From positions 124,001-188,000 of the forward strand of contig NZ_SCSK01000067.1 of the NCBI RefSeq assembly GCF_004297875.1: a stretch of DNA of 64,000 bases. The letters run 5' to 3'. Under the pieces are notes generated by a model. It saw only the letters and a program-made list of their open reading frames with translations, was not told where the DNA came from and ran no database searches. The DNA is from Pandoraea sp. Lineage in GTDB: Bacteria > Pseudomonadota > Gammaproteobacteria > Burkholderiales > Burkholderiaceae. The translations under genes were made by a program, and so were the position numbers. This document shows positions 19,781 to 30,577 of this stretch, one piece after another (the stretch's first letter is position 1; the number at the start of each line of letters is the position of its first letter).

Positions 19781-21217
19781 TTACAGGATGGGAGCGAACA
19801 GCCGCGCGACGTGCATCGCGATGCGTCGCCAGAACGGCAAGCGGTAGTAGGCGTCAAGCGCCATCGGCCTGGCCTGGGCGAAATCGGTATCGAGCATGCG
19901 CTCGACGTTCTTGGCGAAGACGTCATCGACGGTCAATAGCATGATCTCGAAATTGAGCCGGAACGAGCGATTATCAAGATTGGCGCTGCCTACGGCGGCG
20001 GCGGCGTCGTCGATCAGCACGACCTTCTGGTGAACGAAGCCAGGCTGGTATTGATAGACCCGGATGCCGGCGCGTACCGCGTCGTAAGCGTATAGCGTGG
20101 TGGCCTCGAACACGACGTAGTGATCGCGTCGGCTTGGAATCAAGAGACGCACGTCGACGCCGCGCAGCACGGCCAGCCGTAGCGCCGAGAAAACTGCCTC
20201 GTCGGGGATGAAGTATGGCGTGGTGATCCAGATCCGCTGCCGGGCGGCATTGATGCACTCGACGAAAAACAGCGAGCAGGTCTCGAGCTGGTCGGCGGGG
20301 CCGCTGGGCACGACCTGGCAATGCATGCTGGCTCCGGAGGGCGCCGGCAGGCGCTTGACCGGTGGAATCTCGCCGGTGGCCCAATGCCAATCCTCCACAA
20401 AAGCGCGCTGAATACCAACCACGGCCGGCCCGGTGATGTCGATGTGCGTATCCCGCCAGGGCGACAAAGGCGGTTTTTGGCCGAGATATTCGATGCCGAC
20501 ATTGTGCCCGCCGATGAAGGCGCGGTCGCCGTCGATCACGACGATTTTGCGGTGATTGCGGAAATTGAGCTGAAAGCGGTTGAGGAAGCGCTTGATAAGG
20601 CCGCGCTGGGTGGCGAAAGCGTGTGCCCGGACTCCGCCGGCGCGCAGCGTCTCGGTGTACTGCGCAGGCAGATCGTAGCTGCCGATGCTGTCATACAGGA
20701 AATACACCCCGATGCCGGCGGCGGCGCGCTCAAGCAGAATCTGCTGCAATTCCCGGCCCAGCGCGTCGTCGTGCACGATGAAGAACTGCACGATGATGTA
20801 ACTGCGCGCCTGGCGCAGCGCATCGAATATGGCCGCGAAGGTCGCGTCGCCATTGACCAGCAGCCGCACGCCGTTGTTCGCGGTAAACGGCATGCCGGTC
20901 AGGCGCGTGAGCGCGCTGAACCCGACGTCATGACGCAACGCGCTCGCCTGACCGGCGTGCCAGTCGATTTCACCGACGCGCGAATGCATGACCCGGTTCT
21001 GCTGGCGACGCGCCTCGACGTAGCCGGAGAACTTGCTGCGCCCCAGGATCAGATAGGGAATCAGGGTGAAGTAAGGCGCGGCGAGCAGCGACACGGCCCA
21101 TGCGACCGCGCCTTGCGAGGTGCGCACCGTCAGGATGGCGTGGGCCGCGGCCAGTATGCCCAGCAGATGCAGCAGCGCGAGCAGCGATCCGAGATGAAAC
21201 GGCGTGAGCGACATCAT
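19781..21217 (-). CDS. cls: Cardiolipin synthase (PLD superfamily)
   Basis: Two HKD motifs (HRKIVVIDGDRAFIGGHN; HQKVVLIDDAAAAVGSANLDNRSF), two N-terminal TM segments. Confidence 0.93.
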   Translation of the reverse strand: MMSLTPFHLGSLLALLHLLGILAAAHAILTVRTSQGAVAWAVSLLAAPYFTLIPYLILGRSKFSGYVEARRQQNRVMHSRVGEIDWHAGQASALRHDVGFSALTRLTGMPFTANNGVRLLVNGDATFAAIFDALRQARSYIIVQFFIVHDDALGRELQQILLERAAAGIGVYFLYDSIGSYDLPAQYTETLRAGGVRAHAFATQRGLIKRFLNRFQLNFRNHRKIVVIDGDRAFIGGHNVGIEYLGQKPPLSPWRDTHIDITGPAVVGIQRAFVEDWHWATGEIPPVKRLPAPSGASMHCQVVPSGPADQLETCSLFFVECINAARQRIWITTPYFIPDEAVFSALRLAVLRGVDVRLLIPSRRDHYVVFEATTLYAYDAVRAGIRVYQYQPGFVHQKVVLIDDAAAAVGSANLDNRSFRLNFEIMLLTVDDVFAKNVERMLDTDFAQARPMALDAYYRLPFWRRIAMHVARLFAPIL

Positions 21218-21239
21218 CTGGAGGGATTGGCTGTCGTGG

Positions 21240-22124
21240 TCACGGCAGCGCCGCGGCGTGCACCAAAAAGACCATGTCGTCGCCAGCGCTGGTGCTCAGC
21301 CACGTCATCTCCAGATCGGGGAAGGCCGCCTCGACGTGAGTGCGCTCGTGACCGACCTCGACCGCCAGCAAGCCGTCGGGCGTGAGCCATTGCCTGGCAT
21401 CGGCGATGATGCGCCGCACCACCGCCATGCCGTCGTTGCCGCCGGCCAGGGCCATGCGGGGCTCGTGTCGATATTCCGCAGGCAGGCTCTGCATTGCCTG
21501 GTCGTTGACATAGGGGGGGTTGGTCAGGATCAGGTCGTACCGCCTGGATGGCAGCGACGCGTACAGATCGCCTTTGTGCAAGGCGATGCGATCCTGCAAT
21601 TCGTAGTCCCTGACGTTGATCGCGGCGACTGCCAGGGCGTCGCCAGACAGGTCGACTGCATCGATGTGGGCCTGCGCGAATGCGTCCGCGGCCAGAATCG
21701 CCAGGCAACCGGAGCCGGTGCAGAGTTCAAGCACGTGACTAATCTGATCCGGCTGTGCGATCCAGGGAGCGAACTGATCCTGCAGCAATTCGCCGAGGAA
21801 GGAGCGCGGTACGATCACGCGCTCGTCGACGTAGAACCGGTAGCCGTGCATCCAGGCTTCATTGGTGATGTAGGCGGCGGGCACGCGCTCGCCGGCGCGC
21901 CGGTTGATGACCGACAACACGCGCTCGATTTCGGCCGGCAAGAGAGTCGCGTCGAGAAACGGATCGAGCGTGTCGAGCGGCAAATGCAGCGTGTGCAGGA
22001 CCAGGTAGGCGGCCTCGTCGTACGCCGACGCGCACCCGTGGCCGAATGCCAGCTTGGCTTCGGTAAAACGCGAGACGGCATAGCGCAACAGGTCGCGCAC
22101 CGTCGTGAAGGGATGGTCGGACAT
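21240..22124 (-). CDS. prmB: 50S ribosomal protein L3 N(5)-glutamine methyltransferase
   Basis: VLELCTGSGCLAILAA, DLILTNPPYVN. Confidence 0.93.
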   Translation of the reverse strand: MSDHPFTTVRDLLRYAVSRFTEAKLAFGHGCASAYDEAAYLVLHTLHLPLDTLDPFLDATLLPAEIERVLSVINRRAGERVPAAYITNEAWMHGYRFYVDERVIVPRSFLGELLQDQFAPWIAQPDQISHVLELCTGSGCLAILAADAFAQAHIDAVDLSGDALAVAAINVRDYELQDRIALHKGDLYASLPSRRYDLILTNPPYVNDQAMQSLPAEYRHEPRMALAGGNDGMAVVRRIIADARQWLTPDGLLAVEVGHERTHVEAAFPDLEMTWLSTSAGDDMVFLVHAAALP

Positions 22125-22185
22125 GGACTTCTCCAGATGGACGTCGCCGGCGGCCGGCAGAGCGGAAGATCGTTATTGGGGAAAC

Positions 22186-23355
<1,170 letters not shown>

Positions 23356-23703
23356 TCAGAACAGCGCTTGATAGAGTTCGGGCTTGAAGCCGACGGTGAC
23401 GCGCCCGTGGGCAACCAATACGGGACGTTTGATCAGCGAGGGCTGGGCCGTCATCAGGGCGATCGCGCCGGCTTCGTCATTGGCGCTGGCCTGTTCGCCC
23501 GGCGTGAGTTTGCGCCAGGTGGTGCCGCGGCGATTGAGCAACGTCTCGAGCGGCACTTGTGTCAGCCAGTCCCGGAGCATGGCGGCGCTCACACCGGCTT
23601 TCTTGAAATCGTGGAATGTGTAGGCCACGCGCTGCTCGTCGAGCCAGACGCGGGCCTTTTTCACGGTGTCGCAATTGGGAATGCCGTGCAGCACCGCGCT
23701 CAT
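23356..23703 (-). CDS. ArsC/Spx/YffB-family reductase-like protein
   Basis: MSAVLHGIPNCDTVKKARVWLDEQRVAYTFHDFKKAG, LIKRPVLV; start inside the longer ORF. Confidence 0.88.
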   Translation of the reverse strand: MSAVLHGIPNCDTVKKARVWLDEQRVAYTFHDFKKAGVSAAMLRDWLTQVPLETLLNRRGTTWRKLTPGEQASANDEAGAIALMTAQPSLIKRPVLVAHGRVTVGFKPELYQALF

Positions 23704-23705
23704 GG

Positions 23706-24533
23706 TCAGTCGCCCCGCAGCAGTTCGTTGATGCCGGTCTTGGCACGGGTCTGGGCGTCGACTTTCTTGACGATGACTGCGCAGTAGAGGCTGTACTTGC
23801 CGTCCTTCGAAGGAAGGTTGCCCGGCACCACCACCGAGCCCGCCGGCACGCGGCCGTAATGCACCTCGCCGGTTTCGCGGTCGTAGATTTTGGTGGATTG
23901 GCCGATGTAGACGCCCATCGAGATAACCGAGTTTTCCTCGACGATGACGCCCTCGACGACCTCGGAGCGCGCGCCGATGAAGCAGTTGTCTTCGATGATC
24001 ACTGGATTGGCCTGCAGCGGCTCGAGCACGCCGCCGATACCGACGCCGCCCGACAGGTGCACGTTCTTGCCGATCTGCGCGCACGAGCCGACGGTAGCCC
24101 ACGTGTCGACCATCGTGCTTTCATCCACGTAGGCACCGATATTCACATACGAGGGCATCAGCACGACGTTGCGGGCGATGAACGAGCCGCGCCGGGCCAC
24201 CGCGGGGGGCACCACGCGAAAGCCGCCGGCCGCGAAATCTTCCGCGGTGTAATTGGCGAACTTGGTCGGCACCTTGTCGTAGAACTGCGAAAACCCGCCA
24301 GCCGGCATCGGCACGTTGTCTTCCAGGCGGAACGACAGCAGCACCGCCTTCTTGAGCCATTGGTTGACGATCCACTGGCCGTCTTTCTTTTCGGCCACGC
24401 GCAGTGTGCCCCGGTCGAGCTCGCCGAGTACGTGATTGACCGCTTCGCGCACGTCGGCCGGTGCGTTCTTGGCGGAGATCTCAGCGCGGTTGTCCCAGGC
24501 TTGGTCGATGATGTTTTGCAATTGTTGCGGCAT
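23706..24533 (-). CDS. dapD: 2,3,4,5-tetrahydropyridine-2,6-dicarboxylate N-succinyltransferase
   Basis: Left-handed beta-helix acyltransferase; [49 protein letters not shown]. Confidence 0.97.
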   Translation of the reverse strand: MPQQLQNIIDQAWDNRAEISAKNAPADVREAVNHVLGELDRGTLRVAEKKDGQWIVNQWLKKAVLLSFRLEDNVPMPAGGFSQFYDKVPTKFANYTAEDFAAGGFRVVPPAVARRGSFIARNVVLMPSYVNIGAYVDESTMVDTWATVGSCAQIGKNVHLSGGVGIGGVLEPLQANPVIIEDNCFIGARSEVVEGVIVEENSVISMGVYIGQSTKIYDRETGEVHYGRVPAGSVVVPGNLPSKDGKYSLYCAVIVKKVDAQTRAKTGINELLRGD

Positions 24534-24557
24534 GGTATGGATCGATGAAAAAAGAAA

Positions 24558-25760
24558 TTAAAGACTTCGGCAGCATTGCACGATGCGTTGAGCACCTTCG
24601 GTGCATTCGTCGACTTCTGCCACCAGCGCGATGCGTACGAAATTCTTTGCCGGGTTGGTCCCCTGGCTTTCCCGGCCAAGAAACGAGCCGGGCAGGACAG
24701 TCACATTGTAGTCGGCCAGCAGGCGCCGGGTGAATTCGGTATCCGACAGGCCGGTTCGCTGGTCGACGCGGGCCCACAAATAAAAGCCTGCGTCGGGCAT
24801 GGCGACGTCCAGTACTTCGCCCAGCAGCGGCGCGATCGTCTGGAATTTGCGCACATATTTGCTGCGGTTGAGCCGCACGTGGGCTTCGTCGCTCCAGGCG
24901 GCAATGCTGGCGGCCTGGATTGCCGGGCTCATCGCACAGCCATGATAGGTGCGGTAAAGCAGGAATTGCTTGAGCAGGGCCGCGTCACCCGCAACGAACC
25001 CGGAGCGCATGCCCGGCACGTTGGAGCGTTTGGAAAGGCTGGAAAACACCACCAGGCGGTCAAAATTCCGGCCCAACTGGTGCGCTGCCTCCAACCCGCC
25101 GAGCGGCGGGCGTTCTTCGTCGAAATAAATCTCGGAATAACATTCGTCGCTGGCGATGGTGAAGCCGTACTGGTCGGACAGCGCAAACAGTTTGCGCCAG
25201 TCGTCCAGGCCGAGTACCGCGCCGGTTGGATTGCCCGGCGAACAAACGAACAGCAACTGCACCTGTTGCCAAATTTCCGCTGGCACCGCATCGTAATCGG
25301 GCGCAAAATTGCGCGCCGGATCGCTGTTGGCGAAATAGGGTGTCGCCCCGGCCAGTAACGCCGCGCCTTCGTAAATCTGATAGAACGGATTGGGACACAG
25401 CACGAGCGCATTGGGCCGGCTGCCGTCGATCATTGCCTGGGCGAAGGAAAACAGTGCCTCGCGGGAGCCGTTGACCGGCAGCACCTCGGTCGCCGGGTTG
25501 ACGTTCGGCAGCCGGTAACGCTTTTCGAGCCAGCTGGCGATGGCTTGCCGCAAGGCCTCGGTGCCCTGCGTCGCCGGATAGCTGGACAAGCCGCCGAGCG
25601 CATCGCTCAGGGCTTCCTTGATGAACAGTGGGGTGGGATGCTTGGGCTCGCCAATGCCGAAACTGATGGGTTTAAAACCGGCCGCCGGCGTGATGTCTTG
25701 TACCAGGGCTCTGAGCTTCTCGAAGGGGTACGGCTGGAGTTTTGCGAGTAACGGATTCAC
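24558..25760 (-). CDS. dapC: Succinyldiaminopimelate transaminase
   Basis: MNPLLAKLQPYPFEKLRAL, PLP class I/II aminotransferase; next to dapD and dapE. Confidence 0.93.
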   Translation of the reverse strand: MNPLLAKLQPYPFEKLRALVQDITPAAGFKPISFGIGEPKHPTPLFIKEALSDALGGLSSYPATQGTEALRQAIASWLEKRYRLPNVNPATEVLPVNGSREALFSFAQAMIDGSRPNALVLCPNPFYQIYEGAALLAGATPYFANSDPARNFAPDYDAVPAEIWQQVQLLFVCSPGNPTGAVLGLDDWRKLFALSDQYGFTIASDECYSEIYFDEERPPLGGLEAAHQLGRNFDRLVVFSSLSKRSNVPGMRSGFVAGDAALLKQFLLYRTYHGCAMSPAIQAASIAAWSDEAHVRLNRSKYVRKFQTIAPLLGEVLDVAMPDAGFYLWARVDQRTGLSDTEFTRRLLADYNVTVLPGSFLGRESQGTNPAKNFVRIALVAEVDECTEGAQRIVQCCRSL

Positions 25761-25919
25761 GGGCGATGAGAATTTTCGATCAATGCATCGGAGTGTTCAT
25801 GCCGACGCGCAGTGATAGCGCGAAATCGGCTAAACGAAAATTATACCGTGGTAAGGCGCCGCGGCGCTGAATGCCTGCGTCGATGGCGAGGCATTGGTCG
25901 GCTTTTTTTGGGGGGGGAC

Positions 25920-26882
25920 ATGACGGAAGCGGTTCGCTCGGCGCCGCCAGCGCCGGGGTGGGCGCCGGCACTGTCGATCCTGGTCGGATCGTCGGTATGG
26001 GGCATTTCGTGGTATCCGTATCGGATGCTGCTGACGTGGGGAATCTCCGCAGCGCTGGCGCAAGTGTTGACCGCGGTGGTGGCGACGCTATTTATCAGCG
26101 TGGTTTACTGGCGCAGGTTTTCGACGCTGCGCGCCTCATGGCTGCTGCCGGCTATTGGCCTGGCAGCCGGCGTGGCGAATATTTGTTTCATCTGGGGGAC
26201 CACCCACGGCTATGTGATGCGGGTTCTGCTGCTGTTTTACCTGAGCCCGGTGTGGACGGCCCTGCTGGCGCAATGGCTGCTGAGCGAGCGGCTCACCGTT
26301 GCTGGAGCGCTGCTCATCGCGTTGGCACTAAGCGGCGCCGCGCTGATGCTTTGGCCGGCCAAGGGCGGGTGGCCGGTACCGGCCACTCCGGCCGAGTGGA
26401 TGGGGCTACTGGCCGGGGCGGGGTTTGCGGCCAACAATGTGCTGGTGCGGCGAGCCAGCCAGGTATTGCCGGAGATGCGGGGAGAAATGCGCACCTGGGT
26501 AATGTTTGTCGGTTGTGTGGTCACTGGCGTGCTGTCATTGGGGATCATGCCCGAGGCCCTGGTCCACGGCGCTGTACCGGTGCCGCAACGCGTGCCTGCC
26601 GCGCTGGTGCTGCTCGCGCTGGGCGTGACGATCGCCGCCACCAATGTGATCGTTCAGTTCGGCCTGGCTCGGGTCGCTGCCAATCGCGCGGCACTGATCA
26701 TGCTGTTCGAGATTGTCGTGGCGGCAGTGTCCTCGTGGCTGATCGCGGGCGAAGTGCTCGGTTTGCGCGAAGTTGCCGGAGGTATTTGCATTGTTGCGGC
26801 AGGTGCTATCGCTGGTTTGTTGCCTGAGACCGCGCATCGCGATGCCGGGAAAAGGGCCCGAGCCGGGGATGCGATGGTATGA
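25920..26882 (+). CDS. EamA/DMT superfamily permease
   Basis: About ten hydrophobic segments, LSPVWTALLAQWLLSERLT, internal EamA repeat. Confidence 0.87.
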   Translation: MTEAVRSAPPAPGWAPALSILVGSSVWGISWYPYRMLLTWGISAALAQVLTAVVATLFISVVYWRRFSTLRASWLLPAIGLAAGVANICFIWGTTHGYVMRVLLLFYLSPVWTALLAQWLLSERLTVAGALLIALALSGAALMLWPAKGGWPVPATPAEWMGLLAGAGFAANNVLVRRASQVLPEMRGEMRTWVMFVGCVVTGVLSLGIMPEALVHGAVPVPQRVPAALVLLALGVTIAATNVIVQFGLARVAANRAALIMLFEIVVAAVSSWLIAGEVLGLREVAGGICIVAAGAIAGLLPETAHRDAGKRARAGDAMV

Positions 26883-27002
26883 TTCACACCCATGAATCCG
26901 GCTCCCTGATGCTGCCCTGGCGCGATCAGGGCCGACAGGGTGTGCTGACGCTGCTGTGGGCGTGTCCAGCGTTTTTCCAATGACCGTATAAGCGAACCTG
27001 CC

Positions 27003-30000
27003 GTGCGTCTGACCTCCATCAAACTGGCTGGCTTCAAATCTTTCGTCGATCCGACCCATTTTCACGTGCCAGGGCAACTGGTGGGGGTAGTCGGGCCCAA
27101 CGGTTGCGGCAAGTCGAACATCATCGACGCGGTGCGCTGGGTGCTCGGAGAGTCGCGCGCTTCCGAATTGCGCGGCGAGTCGATGCAGGACGTCATTTTC
27201 AACGGCTCGACCACTCGCAAGCCCGCCAGCCGATCCAGCGTCGAGCTGATTTTCGACAATAGCGATGGCCGCGCGGCCGGCCAATGGAGCCAGTACGCCG
27301 AGATCGCGGTCAAGCGCGTGCTGACGCGCGACGGCACATCGAGCTATTACATCAATAATCTGCCGGCACGCCGCCGCGATATCCAGGACATTTTCCTTGG
27401 CACGGGCCTGGGTCCGCGCGCCTACGCGATCATCGGGCAGGGCATGATCTCCCGCATCATCGAGGCCAAGCCCGATGAGTTACGGGTATTCCTGGAAGAG
27501 GCTGCGGGCGTATCCAAATACAAGGAGCGCCGCCGGGAGACGGAAAACCGCCTGCACGATACGCGCGAGAATCTGACGCGGGTCGAGGACATTCTGCGCG
27601 AGCTGGCGAGCAATCTGGAAAAGCTCGAATCCCAGGCGGCGGTCGCGCAACAGTTCAAGGCCCTGCAGAGCGATGGCGAAGAAAAGCAGCAGTTGCTGTG
27701 GCTGCTGCGCAGAAATGAAGCTCAGGCCGAACAGGAGCGCCAGCAGCGCGCGATCGAGCAGGCGCAGATCGACCTGGAAGCTCAAATGGCCCGGCTGCGG
27801 GCCTCGGAGTCCGAACTGGAAACCCTGCGCGCCGCGCACTACACTTCGACCGACGCCGTGCAGGCTGCGCAAAGCGGGCTGTATGAAGCGAATGCCGAGG
27901 TCAGCCGGCTCGAGGCGGAAATCCGTTTCGTGGTGGAATCGCGCAACCGGGTGCAGGCGCAACTCGCTGCCCTGAGCGCCCAGCGCGAGCAGTGGCTGGC
28001 GCGCTCGGCCCAGGCGCAGGACGAGCTGGCCGAGGCGACCGAGGAATTATCAATCGCCGAAGAGCGCAGCGCGCGAGCGCAGGACGAGGCGGCCACCCAA
28101 GGCGACGCATTGCCGGCCATGGAAGCTCGCTGGCGCGATGCTCAGGCCAAGCTCAACGAGCAGCGTGGCGAGATTGCCCAGGTCGAGCAGGCCCTCAAGC
28201 TGGAGGCCGCGCATCAACGCAACGCCGATCAGTCGCTGCAGCAATTGCAGCAGCGCCAGGAGCGCTTGCAGGGCGAGGCGCACGGGCTAGACAAGCCCGA
28301 CGAAGTCCTGTTGGAAAATCTGCGCGGCGAGCTGGCCGAGCAGCAGGCGCTGCGCGATGACGCGCAGGCGGCACTGGCCGAAGCGCAAGAGGCATTGCCA
28401 CGCCTGGAAGAGGAGCGCCGGTCGGCACAGGCACGGGTGCAGTCCGAAGCGGCCGTGATCGCGCAGCTCGAAGCACGCCTTGCGGCGCTCAAGCAGTTGC
28501 AGCAGAGCGTGCAGACCGAGGGCAAGATCCAGCCATGGCTTGATAAGCACGAGCTCGCGCAATTGCCGCGCCTGTGGAAAAAGCTGCATATCGAGCCGGG
28601 CTGGGAGAATGCGCTCGAGTCGGTATTGCGGGAGCGGCTGGCCGCGCTCGAAATCAGCAATCTCGATTGGATCAAGGCGTTTGCCAGCGATGCGCCCCCT
28701 GCCAAGCTGGCGTTTTATTCGCCGCCGACGGCGGGTCGCCCGCTCGAGTCGCCGGCGGGATTGCGGCCCTTGACGGCGTTGCTGCGCATCGATGACCCGG
28801 GATTGCGGGCGGTGTTGCAGGAATGGCTGGGAGCCGTATTCGTGGCCGACGACATGGCGCAGGCGCTGGCGCTGCGCGCGCAACTGCCGGCTGGCGCGAC
28901 GCTGGTCGTGCCTGCGGGCCATCTGGTCAGCCGCGTTGGCGTGCAGTTGTATGCGGCCGACTCCGAGCAGGCGGGGCTTCTCGCCCGGCAGCAGGAGATC
29001 GAAAACCTGAGCAGGCAACTGCGTGCGCAGATGCTGCTGGGTGACGAGGCCAAGACCGCCGCGGTGCGTTGTGAGGCTGCCTACAGCCAGGCCAGTCAGG
29101 CGCTTGGCGAGACGCGAGTGCGCGCCGAGCGGGCGACCCAACAGGTCCATGCATTGCAGTTGGAGGTGCTCAAGCTCAGCCAGGCGCACGAGCGCTACAA
29201 CGCCCGCAGCACGCAAATCGACGATGAGTTGCGCGAAATCGCCCTGCAAATCGAGGAGCAACTGGCGCTGCGGGCTGAGTCGGAAGCCAATTTCGAACAG
29301 GCGGACGGCCGGCTGGCCGAGTTGCAGGCGCACTTCGAGGATGGGCAGCTCGAGTTCGAGTCGCTTGACACGATGCTCGGCGAGGCGCGCAATCAACTGC
29401 GCGATCTCGAGCGCGGTGCACAGGAAGCCAAGTTCGCCGAAAAGAATATTGAAAATAAAATCAATGAATTAAAAAGAAATATTCAGACATCACATGAGCA
29501 GGCGGAACGTCTCGTTGCGAGTATCGAGCAAGCTCAGGTGGAGTTGGTAAAGATTACGGAACAAACTGTCGAGAACGGTTTGCAGGATGCACTGACGGTG
29601 CGGGCCGAAAAGGAGGAGATCCTGACTGCGGCGCGCTCCGAGCTGGATGCCCTGACATTGCAGTTGCGCCAAATGGACGAACAGCGCCTGACGGTCGAGC
29701 GAGGTTTGCAGCCGCTGCGCGATCGCATCACCGAGCTGCAGTTGAAGGAACAGGCGGCGCGTTTGAACCGGGAGCAGTTCGCCGAACAACTGGCGGCCGC
29801 GCAGGTCGACGAGGCGGCGCTGGCAGCCCGGCTGCACGCTGACATGAAGCCCTCATGGCTGCAAGGCGAGGTGACGCGGATCAACAATGCGATCAACGCG
29901 CTCGGACCGGTCAATATGGCCGCCCTGGACGAGCTAACCGCGGCGCGCGAGCGCAAGACGTTCCTCGACGCTCAATCGGCCGATCTGACTGAAGCGATCA

Positions 30001-30518
30001 ATACCCTTGAGGACGCGATCCGCAAGATCGACCAGGAAACGCGCACCTTGCTGCAAGGTACTTTCGACGAAGTCAACCGGCATTTCGGCGAGCTTTTCCC
30101 GTTGCTGTTCGGCGGCGGCCAGGCCAAGTTGATGATGACCGGGGAGGAAATCCTGGACGCTGGCGTGCAGGTGATGGCGCAGCCGCCGGGCAAGAAGAAT
30201 TCGACCATCCACCTGCTGTCGGGCGGGGAGAAAGCGCTGACCGCGATCGCATTGGTGTTCGGCATGTTCCAGCTGAATCCGGCACCGTTCTGTCTGCTCG
30301 ACGAAGTTGATGCGCCGCTCGACGACGCCAATACCGAGCGTTATGCGAAGATGGTCGAGCGGATGTCAAGCAAAACGCAATTTGTGTTCATTTCACACAA
30401 CAAGATCGCCATGGAAATGGCCCACCAGCTGATCGGCGTTACCATGCAGGAGCAGGGTGTGTCGCGCATCGTGGCGGTGGATATGGAATCGGCCGTGAAC
30501 ATGGTGGAGTCCAACTGA
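27003..30518 (+). CDS. smc: Chromosome segregation protein SMC
   Basis: GPNGCGKSNIIDAVRWVLGE N-terminal ATPase, long coiled coil with hinge, HLLSGGEKALTAIALVF and LLDEVDAPLDDAN C-terminal. Confidence 0.97.
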   Translation: MRLTSIKLAGFKSFVDPTHFHVPGQLVGVVGPNGCGKSNIIDAVRWVLGESRASELRGESMQDVIFNGSTTRKPASRSSVELIFDNSDGRAAGQWSQYAEIAVKRVLTRDGTSSYYINNLPARRRDIQDIFLGTGLGPRAYAIIGQGMISRIIEAKPDELRVFLEEAAGVSKYKERRRETENRLHDTRENLTRVEDILRELASNLEKLESQAAVAQQFKALQSDGEEKQQLLWLLRRNEAQAEQERQQRAIEQAQIDLEAQMARLRASESELETLRAAHYTSTDAVQAAQSGLYEANAEVSRLEAEIRFVVESRNRVQAQLAALSAQREQWLARSAQAQDELAEATEELSIAEERSARAQDEAATQGDALPAMEARWRDAQAKLNEQRGEIAQVEQALKLEAAHQRNADQSLQQLQQRQERLQGEAHGLDKPDEVLLENLRGELAEQQALRDDAQAALAEAQEALPRLEEERRSAQARVQSEAAVIAQLEARLAALKQLQQSVQTEGKIQPWLDKHELAQLPRLWKKLHIEPGWENALESVLRERLAALEISNLDWIKAFASDAPPAKLAFYSPPTAGRPLESPAGLRPLTALLRIDDPGLRAVLQEWLGAVFVADDMAQALALRAQLPAGATLVVPAGHLVSRVGVQLYAADSEQAGLLARQQEIENLSRQLRAQMLLGDEAKTAAVRCEAAYSQASQALGETRVRAERATQQVHALQLEVLKLSQAHERYNARSTQIDDELREIALQIEEQLALRAESEANFEQADGRLAELQAHFEDGQLEFESLDTMLGEARNQLRDLERGAQEAKFAEKNIENKINELKRNIQTSHEQAERLVASIEQAQVELVKITEQTVENGLQDALTVRAEKEEILTAARSELDALTLQLRQMDEQRLTVERGLQPLRDRITELQLKEQAARLNREQFAEQLAAAQVDEAALAARLHADMKPSWLQGEVTRINNAINALGPVNMAALDELTAARERKTFLDAQSADLTEAINTLEDAIRKIDQETRTLLQGTFDEVNRHFGELFPLLFGGGQAKLMMTGEEILDAGVQVMAQPPGKKNSTIHLLSGGEKALTAIALVFGMFQLNPAPFCLLDEVDAPLDDANTERYAKMVERMSSKTQFVFISHNKIAMEMAHQLIGVTMQEQGVSRIVAVDMESAVNMVESN

Positions 30519-30577
30519 GCGGACGACCAGGGAATATTGAATAGCAATGCCTACGGAGCGAGAGAAGGAAGCCGCGC

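Noticed and set aside
26883-27002. Possible small RNA (e.g. SRP RNA) in the gap before smc (ccctgat...atcaggg stem)
   Set aside because: Lacks the conserved SRP core; short stem only, more simply the smc leader
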